NCBI RefSeq assembly: GCF_001274935.1
Contig: NZ_LILC01000031.1
Coordinates: 1 to 59,632, forward strand
Direction: 5' to 3'
Origin: Priestia koreensis
GTDB lineage: Bacteria; Bacillota; Bacilli; Bacillales; Bacillaceae_H
DNA length: 59,632 nt
Positions within the stretch are counted from its first letter, which is position 1. Each line of letters opens with the position of its first letter. The notes beneath the pieces are model-generated. The model ran no database searches, was not told the origin of the DNA, and saw only the letters and a program-made list of their open reading frames with translations. A program made the translations under genes and the position numbers. Positions 17,418 to 24,537 of the stretch are shown piece by piece.

Positions 17418-17446
17418 TTGCATTTCTTCAAAATTAATGATAATAT
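17418..17446 (+). promoter_or_regulatory. SigA promoter of rplK-rplA
   Basis: TTGCAT (17418-17423), 17 bases and TAATAT (17441-17446), with an extended -10 TGA immediately before. Transcription should start near 17453, giving a 120-base leader with structure before rplK. Confidence 0.8.
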
Positions 17447-17521
17447 TTCATAAGTCAGTATGTCTCGAAAAGAGACTAAAAATGTAATTTCTTTATACTA
17501 CTATGATAAAGAATCAATAGA

Positions 17522-17547
17522 GTGGGAGGGTTCAACCCCATTACCAC
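17522..17547 (+). promoter_or_regulatory. Candidate L1-binding element before rplK
   Basis: GTGG (17522-17525) pairs with CCAC (17544-17547), enclosing an asymmetric internal loop (GA opposite ATTA) and a short GGG/CCC helix. The same GTGGGAGG...CCAC arrangement occurs before rplA at 18069-18094. L1 is the known autogenous repressor of the L11-L1 operon in bacteria, so a translational operator is inferred. Confidence 0.55.
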
Positions 17548-17573
17548 ATCACGGACTTAAGGAGGTGTGTCTC

Positions 17574-17999
17574 GTGGCTAAAAAAGTAATTAAATTAGTT
17601 AAATTACAAATTCCTGCGGGCAAAGCTAACCCGGCACCACCAGTTGGACCAGCACTTGGTCAAGCAGGTGTAAACATTATGGGATTCTGTAAGGAGTTCA
17701 ATGCTCGTACAGCTGATCAAGCTGGTTTAATCATTCCTGTTGAAATTACGGTTTTTGAAGACCGTTCATTTACATTCATCACTAAAACTCCACCTGCTGC
17801 AGTTTTACTTAAAAAAGCAGCTGGTATTGAGTCAGGATCTGGTGAACCAAACCGTAACAAAGTTGCAACAGTTAAGCGTGAGAAAGTACGCGAGATTGCT
17901 GAAACTAAAATGCCTGACTTAAACGCTGCAAGCGTTGAAGCTGCTATGCGTATGGTAGAAGGTACAGCACGCAGCATGGGAATCGTAGTCGAAGACTAA
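17574..17999 (+). CDS. rplK: 50S ribosomal protein L11
   Basis: L11 forms the GTPase-associated centre with 23S rRNA and is needed for RelA activation and thiostrepton binding. The GTG at 17574 is the start, three bases after AAGGAGGTGTGT; the longer frame upstream is leader sequence. Length is 141 residues, as in B. subtilis. The proline-rich PAPPVGPALGQ hinge (about 20-30) and the C-terminal RNA-binding GSGEPNRNKV region are intact. Confidence 0.97.
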   Translation: MAKKVIKLVKLQIPAGKANPAPPVGPALGQAGVNIMGFCKEFNARTADQAGLIIPVEITVFEDRSFTFITKTPPAAVLLKKAAGIESGSGEPNRNKVATVKREKVREIAETKMPDLNAASVEAAMRMVEGTARSMGIVVED

Positions 18000-18025
18000 T
18001 TCTTATGAAACAGGCTTTGTAATGT

Positions 18026-18062
18026 AAGGTTGCGAGTATGGTTTACGCCGATTCGCAACCTT
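18026..18062 (+). other. Stem-loop between rplK and rplA
   Basis: A perfect 10-bp stem, AAGGTTGCGA (18026-18035) with TCGCAACCTT (18053-18062), encloses a 17-base loop. Only TTATT follows, so it is a poor terminator. It lies just before the GTGGGAGG element and may be an RNA processing or partial termination site. Confidence 0.55.
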
Positions 18063-18068
18063 TATTAT

Positions 18069-18094
18069 GTGGGAGGTTATTCCGCTAAAACCAC
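18069..18094 (+). promoter_or_regulatory. Candidate L1-binding element before rplA
   Basis: GTGG (18069-18072) and CCAC (18091-18094) enclose GAGG...CC, repeating the motif found before rplK. AAGGAGG follows one base later, so protein bound here would cover the rplA ribosome binding site. Confidence 0.5.
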
Positions 18095-18110
18095 TAAGGA
18101 GGAAACAAAC

Positions 18111-18806
18111 ATGGCTAAAAAAGGTAAAAAATATATCGAAGCTGCTAAATTAGTAGATCGTACAAATGCTTACTCAGTTGCTGAAGCAATCGAGCTAGTG
18201 AAAAAAACTAATACTGCAAAATTTGATGCGACTGTAGAAGTTGCTTTCCGTTTAGGCGTTGACCCTAAGAAAGCTGACCAACAAATTCGTGGCGCAGTAG
18301 TATTACCACACGGTACTGGTAAAGTTCAACGTGTGTTAGTATTCGCAAAAGGTGAAAAAGCGAAAGAAGCAGAATCTGCTGGAGCTGATTATGTAGGCGA
18401 CCAAGACTACATCAACAAAATCTCTCAAGGTTGGTTTGACTTTGACGTGATCGTTGCTACACCTGACATGATGGGTGAAGTTGGTAAATTAGGACGCGTA
18501 TTAGGACCTAAAGGCTTAATGCCAAACCCTAAAACTGGAACAGTTACTTTTGACGTGACTAAAGCAGTTAACGAAATCAAAGCTGGTAAAGTTGAATACC
18601 GCGTTGATAAAGCTGGAAACATCCATGTGCCAGTTGGTAAAATTTCTTTCGAAGATGCGAAGCTTGTTGACAACTTCACTACTGTTTTCGAAACACTTCA
18701 AAAAGCTAAACCATCAGCGGCTAAAGGTACTTACATGAAAAATGTAGCTGTAACATCTACAATGGGCCCTGGTGTTAAAGTAGATCCTTCTTCATTCGCT
18801 AAATAA
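18111..18806 (+). CDS. rplA: 50S ribosomal protein L1
   Basis: L1 forms the mobile stalk at the E site and usually represses its own mRNA. The ATG at 18111 follows TAAGGAGGAAACAAAC; the open frame extends upstream but without a start signal. Length is 231 residues. The L1 signature MPNPKTGTVT (about 140-150) and the RNA-binding N-terminal part are intact. The gene is followed by the rplJ promoter and L10 leader. Confidence 0.97.
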   Translation: MAKKGKKYIEAAKLVDRTNAYSVAEAIELVKKTNTAKFDATVEVAFRLGVDPKKADQQIRGAVVLPHGTGKVQRVLVFAKGEKAKEAESAGADYVGDQDYINKISQGWFDFDVIVATPDMMGEVGKLGRVLGPKGLMPNPKTGTVTFDVTKAVNEIKAGKVEYRVDKAGNIHVPVGKISFEDAKLVDNFTTVFETLQKAKPSAAKGTYMKNVAVTSTMGPGVKVDPSSFAK

Positions 18807-18810
18807 GTTA

Positions 18811-18839
18811 TTGACTTTTAATTAGCAAATGATTATAAT
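18811..18839 (+). promoter_or_regulatory. SigA promoter of rplJ-rplL
   Basis: TTGACT (18811-18816), a 17-base spacer and a perfect TATAAT (18834-18839) follow the rplA stop by four bases. Transcription would begin near 18846 and run into the L10 leader. Confidence 0.88.
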
Positions 18840-18869
18840 AGATTTTGTTGTGAAAAAACCATAAAATAC

Positions 18870-18984
18870 CGTAGACAGTAGGTGCCTTAGGGCTTAATTT
18901 CCTGCCGAGGTGTATGAGATATAAAAGTGAATTGTTTCAATTCCTTTTCATACCCCTATGTCTACGCAGGCATAGGGGTTTTTA
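18870..18984 (+). ncRNA. L10 ribosomal protein leader with attenuator
   Basis: The segment contains the conserved L10-leader sequence: GACAGTAGGTGCC, TTAATTTCCTGCCGAGG and a terminator with 9-bp stem ACCCCTATG/CATAGGGGT (18952-18960/18971-18979) and T-run. CGTAGACA (18870-18877) can pair with TGTCTACG (18959-18966), which overlaps the terminator's 5' arm and would act as antiterminator. Excess L10(L12)4 complex is expected to favour termination, as known for the Bacillus L10 leader. Confidence 0.92.
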
Positions 18985-19037
18985 TTGCACCTTATGTACT
19001 ATGGGTTTAGTAAATAAAATCTACAGGAGGTGTAAAG

Positions 19038-19538
19038 ATGAGTAAAGTTCTTGAACAAAAGAAACAAGTCGTAGAACAAATCACTGAACAATTTCGTGGA
19101 AGCAAATCAACAATCATTGTTGATTACCGTGGACTAAACGTTGCTGAAGTAACTGAACTTCGTAAGCAATTACGTGAAGCTGGTGTTGAATTTAAAGTGT
19201 ACAAAAACACTTTAACTCGCCGTGCAGTTGAAGCTGCTGAGCTAACTGGTCTTAACGATGCATTAACTGGACCAAACGCTATCGCGTTTAGTGCAGACGA
19301 TGTAATTGCTCCAGCGAAAGTAATCAGCGAATTTTCTAAGAAGCACGAAGCTCTAGAAATTAAAGCTGGTGTTGTTGAAGGAAACATCGCAACTGTTGAA
19401 GAAATCAAAGCTATTGCAGATCTACCATCTCGCGAAGGCTTACTTTCTATGTTGCTTAGCGTTCTTCAAGCTCCAATCCGCAACCTTGCTCTTGCTACAA
19501 AAGCTGTTGCAGATCAAAAAGAAGAACAAGGCGCTTAA
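19038..19538 (+). CDS. rplJ: 50S ribosomal protein L10
   Basis: L10 anchors L7/L12 dimers to the ribosomal stalk. The 166-residue protein has the N-terminal rRNA-binding domain (VDYRGLNVAEVTELRKQLR near 30-50) and the C-terminal helix for L7/L12 binding. CAGGAGGTG lies before ATG. Expression is likely controlled by the attenuator upstream. rplL follows after 56 bases. Confidence 0.97.
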   Translation: MSKVLEQKKQVVEQITEQFRGSKSTIIVDYRGLNVAEVTELRKQLREAGVEFKVYKNTLTRRAVEAAELTGLNDALTGPNAIAFSADDVIAPAKVISEFSKKHEALEIKAGVVEGNIATVEEIKAIADLPSREGLLSMLLSVLQAPIRNLALATKAVADQKEEQGA

Positions 19539-19594
19539 TTTAACGTGTTTTACCATATAAAAAAACTTAACCATTAACAAGGAGGAAATTTCTA

Positions 19595-19960
19595 ATGACT
19601 AAAGAACAAATCATTGAAGCAGTTAAAAATATGACTGTTTTAGAACTTAATGACTTAGTAAAAGCAATCGAAGAAGAGTTTGGCGTAACTGCAGCTGCTC
19701 CTGTAGCAGTTATGGGTGGCGCTGCTGGTGGCGACGCTGCTGCAGAAAAAACTGAGTTCGACGTAGAATTAGCTTCTGCTGGCGGACAAAAAATTAAAGT
19801 TATCAAAGTAGTACGTGAACTTACTGGTCTTGGCTTAAAAGAAGCTAAAGAAGTAGTTGACAACGCTCCAAAAACTCTTAAAGAAGGCGTTTCTAAAGAA
19901 GAAGCTGAAGAAATCAAAGCTAAACTTGAAGAAGTTGGCGCTTCTGTAGAAGTTAAGTAA
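19595..19960 (+). CDS. rplL: 50S ribosomal protein L7/L12
   Basis: L7/L12 recruits and stimulates translational GTPases. The 121-residue protein has an N-terminal dimerisation and L10-binding helix pair (1-35), an Ala/Gly-rich hinge (about 36-52) and the compact C-terminal domain with KVIKVVRELTGLGLKEAK. AAGGAGG lies eight bases upstream of ATG. A strong terminator follows. Confidence 0.97.
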   Translation: MTKEQIIEAVKNMTVLELNDLVKAIEEEFGVTAAAPVAVMGGAAGGDAAAEKTEFDVELASAGGQKIKVIKVVRELTGLGLKEAKEVVDNAPKTLKEGVSKEEAEEIKAKLEEVGASVEVK

Positions 19961-19977
19961 TCTACTTTTCCTTATAT

Positions 19978-20010
19978 AAAAAGCCCGCTTAATATTAAGC
20001 GGGCTTTTTT
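19978..20010 (+). terminator. Terminator after rplL
   Basis: The sequence is a perfect palindrome, AAGCCCGCTTAAT followed by its reverse complement ATTAAGCGGGCTT, with a T-run. It should end the rplJ-rplL transcript efficiently. Confidence 0.92.
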
Positions 20011-20072
20011 GCTTCTAAGAAAAAGATGGTTTATTATTATAAGAGTACAGCTAGCATAAGGAGGTTTCTTGG

Positions 20073-20681
20073 TTGTCAGATCATTATTACTCTAATAACC
20101 CTTCATCTGTAAGTGATCGCCAAAGTTGGTCATTTCCATTAAAGGGCCAAACGTTCCGCTTTACAACAGATCATGGAGTTTTCTCAAAAAAGGAAGTTGA
20201 TTTTGGATCTAGAACGTTAATTGAAACATTCGAACTTCCTGAAGTAGAGGGTCCTATTCTAGATGTAGGGTGTGGTTATGGACCTATTGGATTGTCGATG
20301 GCAAAAGAATTTACTGATCGTACCGTTCATATGGTGGATGTGAATGAGCGAGCATTGGAACTTTCAAAATTAAATGCACAAGAGAACGGTGTTCAAAATG
20401 TGCAGATTTATCAAAGTCCATGCTATGAAAATGTGCAAGAGAAGAGCTTTTCCGCTATTTTGTCTAATCCGCCTATCCGAGCAGGTAAAAAAGTAGTTCA
20501 TGAGATTTTGGAAAAAGCATTTGATCATTTGATCGCAAATGGAGAGCTTTGGGTAGTTATTCAAAAGAAACAAGGTGCTCCTTCTGCTCTAGAAAAATTA
20601 GAAGCAGTATTTGGTGAGGTAGAGGTAGTGTTGAAGAAAAAAGGCTACTATATTATACGTGCAAAAAAAGTTGACGTATAA
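20073..20681 (+). CDS. ybxB: Class I methyltransferase YbxB (RsmC-like)
   Basis: This is a predicted rRNA guanine methyltransferase related to the C-terminal half of RsmC; its substrate in bacilli is not certain. The 202-residue protein has motif I DVGCGYGPIG (near 67-76), an acidic VDVNERA segment for SAM ribose binding, and SNPPIRAGK as motif IV. The start is TTG at 20073, seven bases after AAGGAGGT. The rpoB promoter overlaps its last codons. Its place between rplL and rpoB is conserved in Bacillus. Confidence 0.9.
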   Translation: MSDHYYSNNPSSVSDRQSWSFPLKGQTFRFTTDHGVFSKKEVDFGSRTLIETFELPEVEGPILDVGCGYGPIGLSMAKEFTDRTVHMVDVNERALELSKLNAQENGVQNVQIYQSPCYENVQEKSFSAILSNPPIRAGKKVVHEILEKAFDHLIANGELWVVIQKKQGAPSALEKLEAVFGEVEVVLKKKGYYIIRAKKVDV

Positions 20682-20699
20682 ACTTGGCTATGTTAACAT
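20671..20699 (+). promoter_or_regulatory. SigA promoter of rpoB-rpoC
   Basis: TTGACG (20671-20676), 17 bases and TAACAT (20694-20699) with an extended -10 TGT. The -35 box lies inside the last codons of ybxB. The predicted transcript starts near 20706, leaving a leader of about 225 bases before rpoB. Confidence 0.65.
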
Positions 20700-20810
20700 T
20701 ATAAAATGCCAATATGTAATGGTTTCGTATGGACTTCCGTACATAAGTATGTATATTTTTAGTATGTATGGGAATCCTAATAAAATCAATAGTACGTTTT
20801 TCAAAGATTG

Positions 20811-20842
20811 TGGTTTTCTAATTCAGAAACCATTTTTCTTTT
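20811..20842 (+). terminator. Hairpin with U-tract in the rpoB leader (possible attenuator)
   Basis: TGGTTT-T-CT (20811-20819, one bulged T) pairs with AGAAACCA (20825-20832), followed by TTTTTCTTTT. It could end ybxB readthrough or attenuate rpoBC. The stem is A-T-rich, so efficiency is uncertain. Confidence 0.55.
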
Positions 20843-20850
20843 GTTTATAT

Positions 20851-20877
20851 TATAATAAACTTTTCTAGTTTATTATA
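20851..20877. repeat. 11-bp perfect inverted repeat in the rpoB leader
   Basis: TATAATAAACT (20851-20861) and AGTTTATTATA (20867-20877) are exact reverse complements with a 5-base TTTCT loop. Both arms contain -10-like hexamers (TATAAT, and TATTAT with its complement). No good -35 partner was found. It may be an RNA hairpin, an operator or a secondary promoter. Confidence 0.6.
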
Positions 20878-20930
20878 GAGTAGTTTTAAATTTTTTTAAA
20901 CAATAACGCTTGATTTGAGGGGTGAATCAG

Positions 20931-23900
20931 TTGACAGGTCAACTAGTTCAGTATGGACGCCACCGCCAACGAAGAAGTTATGCTCGCATTAGCGAAGTAT
21001 TAGAGTTACCAAATCTAATCGAAATCCAAACCTCTTCATATCAATGGTTTCTTGATGAAGGTTTGCGTGAAATGTTCCAAGATATTTCGCCGATTGATGA
21101 CTTTACGGGTAACTTGTCGCTAGAGTTTATTGATTATAGTCTTGGAGAGCCGAAGTACTCAGTAGAGGAGTCAAAAGAGCGTGACGTAACTTACGCTGCA
21201 CCTTTACGTGTAAAAGTGCGCTTAATCAATAAGGAAACTGGTGAAGTGAAGGACCAAGATGTATTTATGGGGGACTTCCCTCTAATGACTGAGACAGGTA
21301 CTTTTGTTATCAATGGTGCTGAACGTGTAATCGTATCTCAGTTAGTTCGCTCACCGAGCGTGTATTATAGTGGCAAACTAGATAAAAACGGTAAGACAGG
21401 TTATACAGCAACGGTTATTCCAAACCGTGGTGCTTGGTTAGAGTATGAAACTGATGCAAAAGATGTCGTACATGTACGTATCGACCGTACACGTAAACTA
21501 CCAATCACGGTACTATTACGTGCGCTAGGTTTCGGAAGCGATCAAGAAATCATTGACCTAATTGGTGATAATGAGTATATCCGTAACACATTAGAAAAAG
21601 ACAATACAGAAACAACTGAGAAAGCATTGTTAGAAATCTATGAGCGATTACGCCCAGGTGAACCACCAACGGTTGATAATGCGAAATCTCTATTGGTTTC
21701 TCGTTTCTTTGATCCGAAACGCTATGATTTAGCGAGTGTAGGACGTTATAAAATTAACAAAAAGCTTCATATTAAACATCGCCTTTTCAATCAGCGTTTA
21801 GCTGAAACGTTGGTAGATCCTGAAACAGGTGAAATTATTGCGGAAAAAGATACGATGATTGATCGTCGTACTTTAGATCGCATTCTGCCAATGCTTGAAT
21901 CTGGAGTGAACTTCCAGTCTCACAATCCGGTTGGTGGAGTAGTAGAAGAAGACATCGTTCTTCAATCTATTAAAATTTATGCGCCAAACGATGCTGATGG
22001 TGAAAAAGTAATTAATGTACTTGGTAATGCATACGTAGAAGAACCTATTAAAAACATTACTCCAGCTGACATTATTTCTTCTATCAGTTATTTCTTCAAC
22101 TTGTTACATCAAGTAGGGGACACTGATGATATTGACCATTTAGGTAACCGTCGTTTGCGTTCTGTGGGAGAATTGTTACAGAACCAATTCCGTATCGGTT
22201 TATCTCGTATGGAGCGTGTAGTTCGTGAAAGAATGTCTATTCAAGATACTAACACAATTACACCTCAACAATTAATTAATATCCGTCCTGTAATTGCAGC
22301 AATTAAAGAGTTCTTTGGTAGCTCTCAGTTGTCTCAGTTCATGGACCAAACAAATCCATTAGCTGAATTGACTCATAAGCGACGTCTTTCTGCCTTAGGA
22401 CCTGGTGGTTTAACTCGTGAACGTGCTGGCTTCGAAGTACGTGACGTTCACTACTCTCACTATGGTCGTATGTGTCCGATTGAGACGCCAGAGGGTCCAA
22501 ATATCGGGCTAATCAACTCATTATCCAGTTATGCTAAAGTTAATAAATTTGGTTTTATTGAGACTCCATATCGTCGTGTTGACCCAGATACAGGGAAAAT
22601 CACTGATCGAATTGACTACTTAACTGCTGATGAAGAGGATAACTATGTTGTCGCTCAGGCGAACGCACGTCTATCTGACGATGGTTCATTCCTTGACGAT
22701 GGTATCGTTGCTCGTTTCCGTGGTGAGAATACGGTAGTTAAGCGTGAACGCGTTGACTACATGGACGTATCACCTAAGCAAGTAGTATCTGCTGCAACAG
22801 CATGTATTCCTTTCTTAGAAAATGATGACTCCAACCGTGCCCTAATGGGAGCGAACATGCAACGTCAAGCAGTTCCTTTATTAAACCCAGAAGCTCCTAT
22901 CGTGGGTACAGGTATGGAATACGTATCTGGTAAAGACTCTGGTGCTGCAGTAATCTGTAAACACCCAGGTGTCGTTGAACGCGTGGAAGCTAGCCAAATT
23001 TGGGTTCGCCGTTATACAGAAGTAGACGGTCAACAAGTAAAAGGTGACTTAGATAAATATCGTATGCTTAAGTTCATCCGTTCTAACCAAGGTACTTGTT
23101 ACAACCAACGCCCAATCGTAAGTGTTGGAGACGAAGTTGTAAAAGGTGAGATCCTTGCAGACGGTCCTTCTATGGAAAAAGGTGAACTTGCTCTAGGACG
23201 TAACGTTCTTGTTGGGTTCATGACATGGGACGGTTACAACTATGAGGATGCGATCATCATGAGCGAACGCTTAGTAAAAGATGATGTGTACACATCTGTT
23301 CATATTGAAGAATACGAATCAGAATCTCGTGACACAAAACTTGGACCTGAAGAAATCACTCGTGATATCCCTAACGTAGGGGAAGATGCATTACGTAACC
23401 TTGACGAGCGTGGAATTATTCGCATCGGGGCTGAAGTAAAAGATGGAGATTTATTAGTAGGGAAAGTAACGCCTAAAGGTGTGACAGAACTTACGGCTGA
23501 AGAACGTCTTTTACATGCAATCTTTGGTGAAAAAGCTCGTGAAGTACGTGATACTTCTCTTCGTGTACCACATGGTGGTGGAGGAATTATCCTTGATGTT
23601 AAAGTCTTCAATCGTGAAGATGGAGATGAATTACCACCAGGTGTTAACCAATTAGTACGTGTTTACATCGTTCAGAAACGTAAGATCTCTGAAGGTGACA
23701 AAATGGCCGGTCGTCATGGTAACAAAGGGGTTATCTCACGTATCTTACCTGAGGAAGACATGCCTTATTTACCAGATGGCACACCAATCGATATCATGTT
23801 GAACCCATTAGGGGTACCATCTCGTATGAATATCGGTCAGGTATTAGAGTTGCACTTAGGAATGGCTGCTCGTCAGCTAGGTATCCACGTTGCTTCTCCA

Positions 23901-24494
23901 GTATTTGACGGTGCTCGTGAGGAAGATGTATGGTCTACAATTGAAGAAGCTGGTATGGCACGTGACGCGAAAACAGTTTTATATGATGGTCGTTCTGGTG
24001 AACCGTTCGATAATCGTGTATCTGTTGGGGTTATGTACATGATTAAGCTTGCTCACATGGTAGATGACAAACTTCATGCTCGTTCAACTGGTCCTTACTC
24101 ATTAGTAACGCAACAGCCATTGGGTGGTAAAGCTCAATTCGGTGGTCAGCGTTTCGGTGAGATGGAGGTTTGGGCACTTGAAGCTTATGGTGCAGCTTAC
24201 ACGTTACAAGAGATTCTTACAGTTAAATCAGATGACGTTGTTGGTCGTGTGAAAACGTACGAATCAATCGTAAAAGGTGAAAATGTTCCAGAACCAGGTG
24301 TTCCAGAATCATTCAAAGTATTAATCAAAGAACTTCAAAGCTTAGGTATGGATGTTAAAATCCTTGCTGGCGATGAAAAAGAAATAGATATTATGGATCA
24401 AGAAGAAGATCCAGAACAACCAGTAGACTCTATTATGATGGAGTCAGATGCTGAACCAGTAGAAGCATTAAAAGATCCTGTAACTAAAGAATAG
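20931..24494 (+). CDS. rpoB: DNA-directed RNA polymerase subunit beta
   Basis: The beta subunit forms one pincer of RNA polymerase. The start is TTG at 20931, five bases after GAGGGGTGA; the GTG nine bases earlier lies within that ribosome binding site. Length is 1187 residues. The rifampicin cluster SSQLSQFMDQTNPL and KRRLSALGPGG shows the wild-type, rifampicin-sensitive residues. The conserved switch, flap and ISEGDKMAGRHGNKG motifs are intact. The acidic C-terminal tail is shorter than in B. subtilis. rpoC follows with its own ribosome binding site. Confidence 0.98.
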   Translation: MTGQLVQYGRHRQRRSYARISEVLELPNLIEIQTSSYQWFLDEGLREMFQDISPIDDFTGNLSLEFIDYSLGEPKYSVEESKERDVTYAAPLRVKVRLINKETGEVKDQDVFMGDFPLMTETGTFVINGAERVIVSQLVRSPSVYYSGKLDKNGKTGYTATVIPNRGAWLEYETDAKDVVHVRIDRTRKLPITVLLRALGFGSDQEIIDLIGDNEYIRNTLEKDNTETTEKALLEIYERLRPGEPPTVDNAKSLLVSRFFDPKRYDLASVGRYKINKKLHIKHRLFNQRLAETLVDPETGEIIAEKDTMIDRRTLDRILPMLESGVNFQSHNPVGGVVEEDIVLQSIKIYAPNDADGEKVINVLGNAYVEEPIKNITPADIISSISYFFNLLHQVGDTDDIDHLGNRRLRSVGELLQNQFRIGLSRMERVVRERMSIQDTNTITPQQLINIRPVIAAIKEFFGSSQLSQFMDQTNPLAELTHKRRLSALGPGGLTRERAGFEVRDVHYSHYGRMCPIETPEGPNIGLINSLSSYAKVNKFGFIETPYRRVDPDTGKITDRIDYLTADEEDNYVVAQANARLSDDGSFLDDGIVARFRGENTVVKRERVDYMDVSPKQVVSAATACIPFLENDDSNRALMGANMQRQAVPLLNPEAPIVGTGMEYVSGKDSGAAVICKHPGVVERVEASQIWVRRYTEVDGQQVKGDLDKYRMLKFIRSNQGTCYNQRPIVSVGDEVVKGEILADGPSMEKGELALGRNVLVGFMTWDGYNYEDAIIMSERLVKDDVYTSVHIEEYESESRDTKLGPEEITRDIPNVGEDALRNLDERGIIRIGAEVKDGDLLVGKVTPKGVTELTAEERLLHAIFGEKAREVRDTSLRVPHGGGGIILDVKVFNREDGDELPPGVNQLVRVYIVQKRKISEGDKMAGRHGNKGVISRILPEEDMPYLPDGTPIDIMLNPLGVPSRMNIGQVLELHLGMAARQLGIHVASPVFDGAREEDVWSTIEEAGMARDAKTVLYDGRSGEPFDNRVSVGVMYMIKLAHMVDDKLHARSTGPYSLVTQQPLGGKAQFGGQRFGEMEVWALEAYGAAYTLQEILTVKSDDVVGRVKTYESIVKGENVPEPGVPESFKVLIKELQSLGMDVKILAGDEKEIDIMDQEEDPEQPVDSIMMESDAEPVEALKDPVTKE

Positions 24495-24537
24495 GCATTA
24501 AGGGAAAAACCTGTAGATGAAAAGGGAGGTAGGCCCC

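Noticed and set aside
17460..17573. N-terminal extension of L11 and other ribosomal proteins (L1, S10, S7, L13, IF-1)
   Set aside because: The extensions are leader sequences without start signals and are absent from the protein families.
23300..23611. Long antisense ORFs opposite rpoB, clpC, rpoC and ribosomal genes
   Set aside because: They are shadow frames of highly expressed coding sequences, without ribosome binding sites or recognisable domains.
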